Source: Epiperipatus broadwayi
Taxonomy: Eukaryota > Onychophora > Udeonychophora > Euonychophora > Peripatidae
Direction of reading: 5' to 3'
Length of the DNA stretch: 64,000 nt
Assembly: GCA_028023455.1 (NCBI GenBank)
Contig: JAQFVV010000013.1
Location: 9,952,411-10,016,410, forward strand
Shown piece by piece: positions 36,181 through 49,877 of the stretch. Made by a program: the position numbers and the translations under genes. Numbering within the stretch: the first letter of the stretch is position 1; every line of letters starts with the position of its first letter. Under the pieces are notes generated by a model. It saw only the letters and a program-made list of their open reading frames with translations, had not been told where the DNA came from and did not search any database.

Positions 36181-39100
36181 AGTGGTTGCTGAGCATATAT
36201 CCTCAGGGTAGAAACAAGATGTCACTGTTATTCAATGCATAGTTACCTAGCAGGAATAGGAAAGAAAGCTAATTAGGAAGTCAGTTTAAAGATCGTATCT
36301 GAATACATATGAAGTGCACATACTGTAAAAGGCTTAATAAAGATTATTATTAAATAAAAAATTTTTTTGTATTTATTTGAGTTCATTTTAATGATTTTCA
36401 ATCAATAGATTCTGGTTATAGAATTGGTGATGGAAGTGTATCTGCCTGTTATCAGTTATTTTGAATTAATAACTGTCTTACTAATTAAATAAATAAACAC
36501 TATGACTTGAGAAGAATGATCTTGGTCTAGTGCTAAGCAGTCCACCTAGTGGCACCCTTGTACAGGTTATTCAATTGGGGTGATTGTTAAGAGAAATTGG
36601 AGAAAGTGAACAGTTTGTATCATGATAATATTGTATCTTGTGCAAGAAATATTAAACTCTTGACAATATTTCAAATATTTTAGAGATGTTTTATATGAAT
36701 ATTCAAAGATTGCCTGGTAATCTAAGCATCCAATCAGAAGCTTTATAGAAAGATTGTAAATTCACAGACTTTTATTTAAATTTGGGGGAGAGGATCAAGA
36801 ATCAATCATTTAAAGATTTAGTTATATATTATAGATGTAGTTTGTTTTTGTAACTTTTGCTATCAATTTAATTTTAAAAAAGAAAAAAATATATATATTA
36901 TATAATAATCTTATATATATTTGTATTATATAATATTTTTGTTATATATTTCCTTTGATGTAGTCAAAAATATATTAATTGGTCATGATAAAAAGAAAAA
37001 GGAAAACTTTGTAATGCATGCTGATAATTATACTCATGTATTATTTTGTTACTTTTATGAATCTTCAGATTAAAATATATGAGTGATATTTTATATGTAA
37101 GAAAAAATAGAAAGGTTTTTAATGAAATGAGCTTTCTGAATAGATAATAAAATAAAAGATTGACCTTTATAACTACATTAAAAATCAAGATTAAATAAAT
37201 TTCTTAATTACTAGAATAAAATTTATTTAGCATTAGTATATGAAAATATGTGTGAATGTATATTTATAATGCAAAATTTGATTAATTTAATGTATGTTTT
37301 TGGACTGAATTATTCTATAATTTAGAAATGAAATAAAAAGGTCTTGAATTATTTGGACTTTATGAAACGTTTAATATTTTTTTTCTAAGTAAAAAAGTTG
37401 ATTTTGATTAATATCTTCAGAAGAAACAATTTTCATGTTATTGCTAGTATTGTAGATAATTTGGATTAATCATATTTGAAGGCTAGTGGAATGTTTTGCA
37501 TTTATGTTATAGAACAGTATTGATTATAGTATAGCAATTTATCAGTTGTTGTCATTGAATGTATTTAGTATTAGCTGAATCCAGTTTTATGAGTTGAGAA
37601 AAGAATTGATTGGGAATTTATTTCTTTTTACTTTTTTATAGCATGGTGATATTTGAGTTAATACCATTATGGATAAGCTGTTAAAATAACATTTCTATAC
37701 ATACCCATTATTATTTTACATGGCTTGTGCATATTTGGTTATGTTTGATGAAAGTTATTTGATATTATCACATCTAATTCTTAGTAATTTTATTAATTAA
37801 TTCTATCAGTAAGGTATTTCAACTCTGATATTTTTCAATTGTATCATGCAATAAGAGCTATATTTCTAAGATGATTTGAAATGATTCATTATAAATATTA
37901 AGGAAAAATTATGATCAAGAAATTATGCCAGTAATGAGAGAATTTGTAAAAGTGGGGAGAATATTCATTTCCTAAATATGATACTCCAAACCATGCACTT
38001 ACACATAAGTTAAATTTCAATAGTATGCAAAATGTGCTCACAAAATTGCTACTTACACTAGAGTCAACCATATAATTAATGTAAAAATGAACTTGGTATT
38101 TAAACCTGAAAGTAAATTATGAAAGAAAAGAAGTCATTTAGAGACTGTAAATTAAAGTCAAGCTCATCTAAACATATGTATATGAATTTAAAATGCAGTG
38201 TCTTATATCAACAACAGATGGAGGATTTGTAGATAGTTTGTTTATAAATAAACCAATTATGATTCTCTTAAACTAATAATTTTTATATCTAATTTTTTCA
38301 AATAGTGATTTTATTCAATATATAGATCAGAGAGAATTATGATTTTCTGATCTATGCTCCAAATAAACATATAATGTGATGATTATGGAATGAAATAGGT
38401 GAAAATCAGACAAGCCTTTAAAGGTTAAAGTATATTTTTTCTTCTATAAGTGCTAAAGGAGAATATAATGATTATAGTATTATTCAGGACAATGCAGAAA
38501 TCTGAGATTTAGGCTCACTGTTATGAGATAATTAGGGGTTAAACCCAAATTAAATTGTTTAACCAAACTATAAAGAGCTACTGAAACATTAGATAAACAA
38601 TAAACAGCTACCATTTTTTATCTAGCATTTTGGGAACAGTGGTTTGTTCATTACAGTAGTGAGAGAGGTTTTTAATAATCTTTGAAGGGAATGTGTTTCA
38701 AATCTGAAAAAATTAATTGGTTATTAATGTTTAATATAATAAGTTATTATTTATGTATATGAAAAGTAAATTATTTATTTTGTAAACATTTTTAGCTTAA
38801 AGTTCAAATATGACTAGTAAATAATAACTTATGTATTTTTTTCACTTCAAATTATATTTATTTGCTTTTCCAAAATTTATTTCTATGCACATGCATTTAA
38901 ATGTCCATTCATGATAATTACTTGAATAAAAATTGATAGCAAATTTCTTATATGCTTTTAATTTAACCTAATGAATTTTAGATGCATTTAACATTATGCA
39001 TGCTTAAGTGCACTAATGGAATAACACATTCCAGAGTTTAATCTTCAATGATTGCCATTCCAGCTGCTACTTCTGGTGCTTGAACTTATTATAAATTCAT

Positions 39101-40104
39101 TCAATTACATTATTATTATTATTATTATTGAACTCAAGTATTTTTTTTCCTTAAATATTAGCACCATATTTTGAAAAATTGACATTTGTTGGAATAAGAA
39201 TTGACATCCCACTATGAATAATGGAATCCAGATAAGAATCATATAATTTTTACTTATTGATGTTTTTTATTTAATGAAAACTGTTGTTTTTTCTCAAAAG
39301 TATAGATTTTACATAATAATTTATAAAGACCCACAAAATATATTCATTAAACATTTTCCCTTCCCCAATTCCAAACTATTTATAGAAAGTTCTTTGATAT
39401 ATATATACTACATAAAATCTATTCTGTTTTAGAGAAGGGATTTCTCAAACAAAATTCCTTAATTGATTTTTAATATAAAGTTAAGCTTTTAATTGCAATT
39501 TTACAATTTTTTTTGGTATGAAATTATCTTAATTTATGTCTGTACCAAATTTTATTTTTATTTAACATATTAATTGCATTTGAAAGAGTTAATGTGAGTG
39601 AAATTTTTATTTTATATAAACATTAAAAGTAATTTCAAAAAATTTCATATTCGTGTGTGTGCTGATTTTTTTTTATTATCTCATTAAGTATAAGAAAAAT
39701 CTAAAGAGTTATATTATTTTTATTTTTTCCTAATAAGGTTGTGTACATTTTTTTTTACAAATGTTAATAATGTATAATTACGTGTATATATATATATATA
39801 TATATATTGTAATAGAACAAGCGAAAATTGGAATCGTAATTTATGTAATTCATGTGCAACGATTGACTGTGCCATTTGTAATGGAACAGATGCATTGTGT
39901 ATGTGACCAGATTCCTAAGACACAACTGGACAGTGTCTAGCTCTAGAATTGGTCATTAATTGAAATGGAACATAACAAAATAGCTATTTGCATCACTCAT
40001 TTTATTTATACATTGAGGCTATGGTACGAATTTGGGTCCCTAAAGTTCACCAGTTATAAACATATCATATTAGACAGTATGCTAAGTTCAGCTCTGAGAC
40101 ATAT
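36181..40104. other. AT-rich stretch, possible LINE endonuclease trace
   Basis: Mostly featureless. Near 38330-38400 the plus strand can be read YDFLIYAPNKHI then WNEIGENQTSL, which resembles the I-Y-A-P-N and F-W-x-E-x-G-E blocks of L1-like APE endonucleases, but the frames are broken. An (ATT)n stretch lies at about 39108-39130 and a (TA)n at about 39786-39807. Confidence 0.25.
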
Positions 40105-41290
40105 CATTATCAAACAAGGCAAAACACTCCATACAGTAATGCCACCCTGTGCCAACCAGGGTAATCAATGGATGCCAGAAGGCTTGTGCATAAAATCCCT
40201 ATTTAGTGTCTACTCATCCAATATCTCCAGACTAGTTTCTGGCTTGTGGCCTTTGTCAGTGAGGAGCCTTGGATCTTAGAGCACTGACTTTGATCTTAGG
40301 ATTTAATACAACCCTCCAGCAGCCACCTTTTAACTCTATTTAACTACAAACTATGAGAATGAAATTGAAAATGCAATAATATTTTCAATCTAAGCTCAAT
40401 AGCTTATATAGTCATATGGGTCTGAACTCAGTTCAGCATCCATATATTTTGGTGTCTTTGGCTCTTTAACAACCATAGCCACCACTATCCTATTAGGCAG
40501 GATTGAGCTTAGATTGAAAATATTGTGTTTTCAATTTCATTCTCATAGTTTTGTAGTTAAATAGAGTTAAACAGTGGCTGCTGGAGGGTTGCATTAGATC
40601 CTAAGATCTAGGTGCAGTGCTCTCAGATCCAAGTCTCCTCACTGACAAAGGCCACAAGCCAGAAAATAGTCTGGGACTATTGGATGAATAGGCACTAGAT
40701 AAGAATTTTATGCACAAGCCTTCTGGCATCCATTGATTTTATTCTGGTTGGCACAGGGTGGCAGTACTGTATGGAGAGTTTTGCCTTGTTTAATAACAAT
40801 TATGTGCTAGTATGAGATAGTGATCATGTGATGTTTAGTGGTTTAACACCAATTCTGCCTAATAGGATAGTGGTGGCTAAGGTTGTTAAAGAGCCAAAGT
40901 CACCAAAATGTATGGATGCTAAACTGAGTTCAGACCCATATGACTATATAAGCTATTGATCTTAGATTAAAAATATTGTTTTCAATTTCATTCTCATAGT
41001 TTTGTAGTTAAATAGAGTTAAAAAGTGTCTGCTAGAGGGTTGCATTAGATCCTAAGATCTAGGTGCAGTGCTCTCAGATCCAGGGCTCCTCATTGATGCC
41101 AGAAACTAGTCTGGGGATATTGGATGAGTAGGCCCTAGATAGGAATTTTATGCACAAGCCTTCTGGCATCCATTGATTACTCTGGTTGGCACAGGGTGGC
41201 ACTATTGTATGGAGAGTTTTGCCTTGTTTAATAATAATTATATGCTATTATGAGATAGTGATCATGTGATGTTTAGTGGTTTACATATCA
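40105..41290. repeat. Composite palindromic repeat, cluster 2 (inverted unit A, then units B and C)
   Basis: Same family and layout as 15.3-16.3 kb. Unit A (40105-40495) is inverted relative to units B (about 40500-40850) and C (about 40855-41290). Landmarks repeat: aaggcaaaacactccataca / tgtatggagagttttgcctt, ggatgccagaaggcttgtgca, ccagactagtttctggcttgtgg, gtggctgctggagggttgca, and ctgaactcagttcag (itself palindromic). B and C are about 380-bp direct tandem copies. An open frame across unit A (39965-40279) is fortuitous. Confidence 0.88.
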
Positions 41291-41444
41291 TTATCATATG
41301 GTTGCCCTTTAGGTCCTTGACATCATGGGTTCTCATATTCCTGTTACTTCTTGGTATTCAAACTCCACAGTTATATGCATGATTTTAATAAGTTAGGGTA
41401 ATGATTGCTATAAGTTTGATATAAAATTAAAATATTTAAGTCTG

Positions 41445-42505
41445 AGTTATATAAATGATATGGCATGGGTAATTGAAAGTTAGATAAATGATATGACATA
41501 GGTAATGGAATATTGTATAAATAATATGGCATAGGTAATGGATAGTTAGTCAAATGATATGGCATGGCTAATGGAAAGTAGACAAACCAGTATGGCATGG
41601 CTAATAAAAAGTTAGATCAGGTGTCCCCAACCTTTTTGCACTTAAGAGCACACACATCCTATAATACCGGCTAGGTGGCGGGCACCATTTATTTTTTTCA
41701 ACTAGATGGTGGGCACCATTTATTTTTTCAATGTAAATTTATAGTTGGATATTGTTAATAATACACATAATATACAAAAAATATTTATTTCAAAAATAAA
41801 ATTTGAACATGTAATTAACGTTTATATTTTTACCCTGTAAAAGTATAGTATGCCCTACAATTTGGTTACAATATAATACAATAATTTATAAGAAATTTAA
41901 AAAATCAAAATTATTTGTATCAGATAAATAATTTTTTATCATGTTTGGATAGCAGCGGTCACACGTAAAATGATCTGCGGGCACCATGGTGCTTGCGGAC
42001 ATAGGGTTGGGGACCCCTGAGTTAGATAACTGTTATAGCATGATTAATATAAAGTTAGATAAATGATATGGCATCACTAATGGAAAATTAGATAAATGAT
42101 TTGACATGAGTAATGAAAAGTTAGATAAATGCTATGGCATGAGTAACTGAAAGTTGGGTAAATGATATGACTAATGGAAAGTTATATAAATGTTATGGCA
42201 AGGGTAATGGAAAGTTAGATAAATGAGATAAGTGATATGGTGTGGGTGATGGAAAGTTAGTTAAATGATATGTCATGGCTAATGTAAAGTTAGATAAATG
42301 ATATATTGTGGCTAATGGAAAGTTAGATGAATAATATGGCATGATTTAATGGAAAGTTAGTTAAATGATATGGCATGGTTAATAGAAAGTTAGATAAATG
42401 ATATGGGATGGGTAACAAAAAGTTGGATAAATGATAGGGCATGGGTAATATAAGTTACATAAATTATGTGGTATGTATGGGTAATGAAAAGTTAAATAAA
42501 TAAGA
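41445..42505. repeat. 33-bp minisatellite
   Basis: About 20 imperfect tandem copies of a 33-bp unit (gttagataaatgatatggca + tgggtaatggaaa), with variable indels. It is interrupted at 41618-42019 by a hAT element. Because 33 is divisible by three, frames stay open and give an artificial 11-residue peptide repeat on the minus strand (41371-41598). I see no sign that it is translated. Confidence 0.92.
41618..42019. mobile_element. 402-bp non-autonomous hAT transposon (MITE)
   Basis: Terminal inverted repeats are caggtgtccccaacc (left) and ggttggggacccctg (right), with hAT-type C-A-G-G ends. Both flanks carry the 8-bp TSD agttagat (41610-41617 and 42020-42027), the hAT length. Subterminal gcgggcaccat occurs near both ends, partly duplicated on the left (41667 and 41713). 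No ORF, so mobilisation would need a transposase in trans. The TSD also matches the minisatellite unit, so it is somewhat less informative than in unique DNA. Confidence 0.9.
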
Positions 42506-44889
42506 AAACAAACAAATTCTAGTCAAATAATTAAATCATTGATAACTTTATTCCATTATAGGTGATTTACAATCTTTTGGAAGAAATAAATTTGATGTTG
42601 GGGTAGGTGGGATCATTTCCCATTAGATTTATGTAATATTATGATTATCTATGTGATTATTTTGACATAATCATCCTGTTCACCAACCCTTCTATTCCAT
42701 GGCTTTAACTTTTCCACCTTAATCTATGGCATGTTATGATTTACTGACGGTCAACCTTGGGTATGAAGTCTCCCCTTGACATTACTGGTGTTTATGATAG
42801 CAATAGCCATTCATACAAGAAGTTTAGTGAGGCATAGAGAATAACAAATAATAATAATCAAGTTAATTTAACAATAAACATAAATTGACCTGTACTAGTG
42901 TGAGAATTTAATATTTTATAGATAAAACCTCACCTCAACACCAGTCAATCATCCATTATTTTATTTGGTAGGTTTAGGGATCAGCATCCAGATTTTATTG
43001 TAATTAAAAATTATAATGATTGATCTATATACCCTCATTACATAAATATGATTGATGATTGTAGAGCTGGATCATCAATTCTTACAATAAAAAAACAGCA
43101 AAAAGTTACACATCAAAGAAAATGGGTTCTACATGTTACATATATAATTTGAATAATTGAAATTATTAGTCCATGTAGTTAATAATCTTCAGCACATGGA
43201 AACACAGAAGATAAAATAGTTGGTTTCTTCTAGACTAGGAAAATTTTTGGATCTGGTGTTTTGGTAATCCATTTGCTGTTGTCTGGTCATTCTCTACATA
43301 ATTGGTTGATGACTTGCCAGTGGAAAGGTAATGTTTCTTTGTTTACTGCTGCTTTCTCCATGATCCTAGTAAATACTATCTTCTTCTGGTGATGGTAAAG
43401 ACATTACCGATATTATTAACTTATAAAGATGAATTATTAATAGGCATATGACTGGCAATCTCTCTTCTATGAGATTTAATGAGTTTTTTACCCCTACATT
43501 CCTTTATATTGCTTAACATTCTTTAGAATTAATATTATCTGCTATAGATTAGAAGGTGTGTGATCTTGTTTTGGTTTCTTCAGCCAGCTAAAAATTATTC
43601 TTATGAGCTTTGTGTCCCTTTGTAATAAAAATTTACATGAATTATTCCCTTGGAATTATTAATGTAAGTCTTTTCTATGGAAATATATTATTTCTTTGAC
43701 CTTTATAAACTTTTCCTTCTATTATCATTTTCTATAGCTTTTGGAGTTAATTTATTTTTTGATAAAATCATCAAATTATAAATCAAACATTAGTTCATTT
43801 TTAAGCATTATTTTAATGCAAGTTGATAGCTCAAAAAAATTCTCTTTCTTTTGTTGATTAAACAATTCAGTTGCTTTTCTTACATATTCAGTCTGTGCAA
43901 TGAATATGTTATATATCATGCTGTATTCCCATTGTTTAAGTGTTTTAATTTTGTTTAGTCTCAAATATTTTTTAAATTAATAATTTATGTTTAAATCCAA
44001 TTTTTCTTTGTTAGTCTTTTATACTAAATTCAGGAATTTGGTAAATTGAGTATCAATAAATCTTATTTTGTAGTCAATAGATTTAACATAAAAAAAAAAA
44101 AAAAGACAATGTCACAATCTACTTATAATGTAATTAATGTTATAATTTGTTTTACATAACAAAGATTGTTAATAGATTAGCTATATTTTTAATTAAATAT
44201 GTTTTGTTTTAGACCTTTGTTTTTTAATAGGTTGGGACCATACTCTCACATTTTCCATTCCCTTAAAGAATTAAAATGCACTGTAAGGGTTTTAATCCTA
44301 AATTAATATAAGTTATGATTTTATTGTTTAAACCTTGCTTAATCTTTCTTTATGATGTTTGATATCAAATAGCTTTCTTTTATAACACTGTAATTTGAGA
44401 AAACTTAATTTACTTTTTTTTCCTTGAATTTGATATTATAAAAAATTTGTTTCCACTATGAGAAATTTACCAAAATCAACTATAAATAGTGATTGAATCC
44501 TTGGTATGATACCTTATGTATTTATATAAAGATAATAGAGTATAGCTTCTTGGATTTGAAAATCTCCTAATTTTAAATCAGTTGATTTTGTTTATTGTTT
44601 TTAATAAGCATGTTCATGATAAGAGCATTAGAGTAGTAATTATTCTGTCATAATTTTTATGCAACTGTTTAGATAATTTTAATCACTTTGGGGTGTTTCT
44701 TTCTCTAAGAAAAGTCTGAATCCATATTTTAAGACTTATAATTTTGGTAGTCGAATAAGTATTTATCCGATGAGGCTATCTGATGTCATTATCTCTCAAA
44801 ACCTCTCACCTAAAAGATTTGATTTGATAATGTGTTTGATTGTGGGTGTTTGTAAACATCTGTATGTTCATGGTCTCACAAATTCCTTT
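42506..44889. other. AT-rich stretch, possibly 3' flank of gypsy element 2
   Basis: No LTR pair for gypsy element 2 could be found here. A 62-codon lysine-rich open frame at 43776-43964 (minus) has no recognised homology. A (A)n run lies at about 44091-44104. Confidence 0.35.
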
Positions 44890-46640
44890 TTTCTATTTGA
44901 AAGTTAATTTTCCAGAATATTCCCATAGTAGAGTTAATATTTGTGATTTATAGGTACTCCTCATCTCACCTCCGCAGTCCAACCAGTATGTCTTGGGATC
45001 TGATCATTTCATGAGCTTATGTGACCCCTCATATGCATTGCAAAATTTATTGAAAATTAATTCCTCTGGATTGCTGATGTGAGATGTGTTGATAAAAAGC
45101 AAGTCTCCTACCTGAAATTAATGAGTTGACTTCCACTTGGTTTTTGTTATACTTACTTGCCATGTACTTGAATTGGTCATGGGCACTTCTCTGTTTCTCA
45201 TTGTGATCTATTGGGGATTTTGTGGATAGGGGTTTGTATGTTTTAAACAAACTAGGGATATCTTGTTTTAAGTGTAACCTGATGGGTGTGAGCCCTGTGG
45301 AATCATTCACACTCCAATTAATGTAATTGGCTACACCCTTCATATGCTTTACCCACCCCTTATGTTTTTCCTTTAAATAAGGCCTAAACAAACGTATAAG
45401 TTCTCTCATAATACTTTCACATGGGTTTGATTATTGGATTTTTAATGGAGGTTAGCACATGTTTTATTTGTAGTCTTTCTACCCATTTTTTCCACTCTGT
45501 GAAGATAGGAAAGGGTACGACAATCTGATAGGATCATTTCCAGTTTCCTATTTCCTTAATGTGGAGTGTTTAATATTTTGATTATATATCTAGTATTAGT
45601 TTAGGGTATTGGTAAAGCTGACCTAAATTGTGAAAAGAGATCATCAGCTACTAACAGATGCCTTTGTTTATTAGTCCATAGAAGTCTATAGCTAAAATCT
45701 CATTTGTCTTGTTGGTATTATATTTAATTGAACTGACATAACTTTGATTTACTGGCTTCACCCTATGCACACTTGACATTTCTGGGTTACCTTTAGAGTG
45801 TCTATATATTTTAGTTCAGTAAAATCAATTTGCAAAGGTCAGCTCAGTATTATGGGCTTCATAGTGCCCACATAAACAATGCACATATTGTATGAGTTTT
45901 TTAGCCTGTCAGATATCACTACCCTCCATTCATCTGTCTCATTGTTCACTTTGTGTAATAAGACCTTGTTTTTAACTTATATTGCTTAAGATTGTCAGCC
46001 ATATACCAAACTTCTCCATTTAAGGTCTTAATAATTGAGATCAGGTTTTCATCTTGAGGTCGTATGTCATGAATATTTACCAAATTGTTCTCTACATTAA
46101 AACTAGAAAAACTCTCCATACAGCATGTGATGTTTATTGGTTGTTCTCTACATTTTATTGAATGTTGGTAATGTAGGCATTATCTATGAACAGGTGTCAT
46201 TGTTCTGACCCACATGGATTTTGATTTAGCTTTTAGGATCCTTTACCATATTATACTGTACAGTTGATTTTTTGTAACAACAAATTCCATCTTACCAATT
46301 GACTGTTAGTAAGGTTGCTGTGGTTCAAGAATTTGAAGCTCTTGTGGTCTGTAATCACTATGACCTCTGATCAGAGCAGCATCTGTCAAAATTTTTGTAA
46401 AGACTACACTATTGCTAGTACCTCTTTCTCTGTAATTGTATTTTATTCTGGACCTTTTATAAGGTGGCTAATGAAATAGAAGACCCCTGGTTGACCATCC
46501 TGGATTTGGGATAGTCACCCCTAATCCATAACCACTGCTATCAGTTTGTATGATCAAAGGTTTATAAAATCAGGAAAAGCTATCTCTATTTGCTTTAGTT
46601 TCATATTTACATTTAGTTTTCATTAATGTATAATTGAAAT
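44890..46640 (-). pseudogene. Ty3/gypsy RNase H-integrase remnant (element 2)
   Basis: Minus strand. RNase H opens near 46.59 kb with IIQTDSSGYGLGVTIPNPG (T-D-S catalytic Asp region), followed by EKEVLAIV and VIVITDHKSFKFLNHSNL near 46.35 kb. Integrase shows EILAIDFYGLINKG near 45.69 kb (first Asp), a degraded second-Asp region (LSDCRT-like) near 45.53 kb, and an open 120-codon stretch at 45047-45409: MRELIRLFRPYLKEKHKGWV, then NWSVNDSTGLTPIRLHLKQD. A tail AYEGSHKLM and KTYWLDCGGEMR follow near 44.97-45.0 kb. This is a different, better-conserved gypsy lineage from element 1. RT and LTRs are absent, so it is a truncated copy. Confidence 0.85.
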
Positions 46641-46840
46641 CAAAATGTCAGCTTTTCAGGGCAGCTATATTTCTTACATTTAATATATAATATTAATTTT
46701 TTTTATTTAATTTACATTAAATATTAAAAAGTTTTGATTAGCATATAATTGAAGTTGAAATGATGGCCTTCTGGCTGGCTAAATTTCTCACATTTATATA
46801 ATATTAAAGTGTTTTGTTTCATTTACATTAAATCTAAAAA
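46622..46840 (+). repeat. ~110-bp tandem duplication at the gypsy 2 breakpoint
   Basis: Two copies share tataattgaa(a/g)t(c/t)(a/g)aaatg, a ctaaatttctcacattta/ctatatttcttacattta block, and tttacattaaat with poly-A. It starts where the RNase H homology ends, so the element's truncation point lies within or beside it. Confidence 0.65.
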
Positions 46841-46859
46841 AAATTGTTAAAGCAACCAT

Positions 46860-47530
46860 TTAAAAAAACACTGGGCTTTCTGTAGCCTGGGTTCAGTCTG
46901 GTTTTTTAAATATTAATCATTGTTCTGATATGTCTAACAATGATATCAGAACAACTTTATATATATATATATATTAATGTGAATGTAGTTTCATGATTAG
47001 TGATTGCTAAAATATAATACAACAGGAAGAAACAATTTTTACTATATTATAATAACTAAAATAAATTTTATGGCTTAATATAATGTAATGGTCATATTTA
47101 TACATTCATGCAAGAAAATCCAGAGTTTTAGTAAATCATCCCAAGGCTGATTGAAATGTGATTGTTGTGACCCTGAATCCAATCTCACCTCAGTTGCTTT
47201 ACGAATGCTCAAAGATTTACTATCTTATGGATGACACATATGAGGCTACACCAGTATTTTCTTAATTCGCATGCCAGCAGTAGCAGATTGGTAAAACATG
47301 AGGCTATGGAAAATGTACATGTTTTAAAGTATAGCTATATAGGGGTAGCATGACCATCATTACTAAATATGGATTGTGATTCAAAATAACTAAATACTAA
47401 TAGTTAACTAATTAATAATGAGCAAAATTGAGACACTAAGCAGAAGTTAAAATTTAAATTAATTTAATAAAAGCCAAAATAAATAATGAAGTAAATAAAA
47501 GAAAATAATAAAGTTATAATATGATTATAT
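46860..47530. other. AT-rich stretch without recognisable feature
   Basis: Contains a small perfect-type inverted pair (ttgttctgatatgtctaacaatgatatcagaacaa near 46919-46955). No gene seen. Confidence 0.4.
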
Positions 47531-47534
47531 AGAT

Positions 47535-47860
<326 letters not shown>

Positions 47861-49785
47861 ATTTTCATGACACTTATTATTACATTATAATTTGATTTAA
47901 TTTGCTCATGATAATCTATGCCTAGTTTATGCTATATATTTGGATTTAGATTTGCTTTATACAGCTAGCAGCAGTGATTATCATTATTTATAAAAGAATA
48001 TTTTGTTAAACATATATTATTTAACATACTCTCTATATAGCTTATATGCCCATAAAATTAGATTGTTTCAGATCAATGCTGAAATATATTATTATGGCAG
48101 AATGAACTGATGATAAGCAGTCAGATTTTAGATACTAAGGTGCTTACAAAGTATACAATCTGAGTCTGTGCATCTCGAATGTATGCTTGCTCATGGGATT
48201 CATACTGAGTACTGGTTCCCTTTTACCATACCCATTGCTGTGAAAGAGAACTTTTAGTCTGGGTGATCAAACAACTAACTATAATATTCTTAAAGCCTAT
48301 GCCCATCTGAAGAAGAGAGTTGTCCAAACTAAGAGTAATGAGGTGGCCCTTAAAACCTATGCCGATTGGAATATTATATACAGCAACAAGTATATACACA
48401 AATGCATTTTCTAAAGACACCTTTGCCCTGCTAATTACATCATTATATAATAAAAATATAATACAAAACAATAGTTTTCTTCCATGAAACTACCATAAAT
48501 CAGTTCACAATCAAATATCTATTACTATGCTGCTAAGGAAAACTTATGAATCTAATTTGCTAAGGAATCTATATAGGCATTTATATAACTCTAGGGAGGA
48601 GTACAGCATATTTTGGATAATTACAATAATAAATTCTAGCTTTATGCCATATTTCATCACTTCAGCTAAATATTAAATATTTTATTTAAAGTAAATTTAT
48701 CTTAAAGCATTTATAAGCTTTTAATTATATATCTTAAATAAGATTTATTTTATCCATTTCAGAAGGGAGTTTTGTTTTTGCATTAATAAACACTAAATTA
48801 TATACATGTGAGAATATCTAACACTTCTCACTAATCATTTAACTACAAATAAAATTCCATTTTGAACAATATAGCATAAAGAAATACATAATTGAAAATA
48901 AAATAAAATTGGCATAGATTGCTTAGTTTAAAAAAGGAATGAAATAAAATAAAATAAGTTGGAAACATAATTATTATTTAAAATAAAACAGTTAGAATCA
49001 GTTAAAATAAATCAGGCAAGGTTCACAATTTAAATTAAAGAAACTAAAAGATATATTTAATTTAGAAGTTTAGAATACACTAAATTATTGGCCATAAATA
49101 ATAACTTTAGCTACCTTTAGGATTTACAAAGTTTAGTTTAAAAGTTAACTTTAGATTGATGAAGATCTGTTACCATTATAATTTTTTTGCTGTGGCAAAT
49201 TGGCTTGGTTTTGAGCACTTTCTTTAGGTGGCATCGGCTTTTGGTTCATATTTCTCCACATTCTATAGACTATCACCTGGGTCTAGAAAGCAAGGGAATT
49301 GCCTTTCTACCCCATCATCATCATCATTTACACTTTTACAAGATACTTAAAATTTAAAAGATAGACTATCTGAGTCCAAGTGTTTCAAAGATGGCTGCAA
49401 TAAACTTATATACTAGCTCACCCCCTCTCCCCTTTCTTGGTAGTTTCAGATCTGTTTTTTTAATTAACTTGTTATATTCTTGGAAATTTGGGATTCCTGC
49501 TGTTATCGATTTTTTTTACAGGTGGGTTTTCCAATCTTGACCAGGTTAATTTATTCATAGTTGGTTTTAAAATTTATTTTTAATCTTAAAATTTAAAGTA
49601 GATCAGAATACATTACCTTTTTCGAAAAACAAATCTAAAGCTGAGAAAACATTTTATTATATATGTAACACATTTATATAATTTAACATTATATGCAGAA
49701 ATATTATAATTTCAACTATTAATTTTAGAAAAATATTTTAAATAAAGAAATTTTCTAATGTTTTAATCCTATAACATTTCTATCC

Positions 49786-49877
<92 letters not shown>

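Noticed and set aside
38330-38600. L1-type endonuclease gene
   Set aside because: Two short blocks resemble it, but they are in broken frames with no catalytic residues I can place. Kept only as a weak note in the surrounding stretch.
41371-41598. 75-codon minus-strand frame with an 11-residue repeat (LPMPYHLYN-like)
   Set aside because: It is the translation of the 33-bp minisatellite; the period divisible by three keeps the frame open. No start context or homology.
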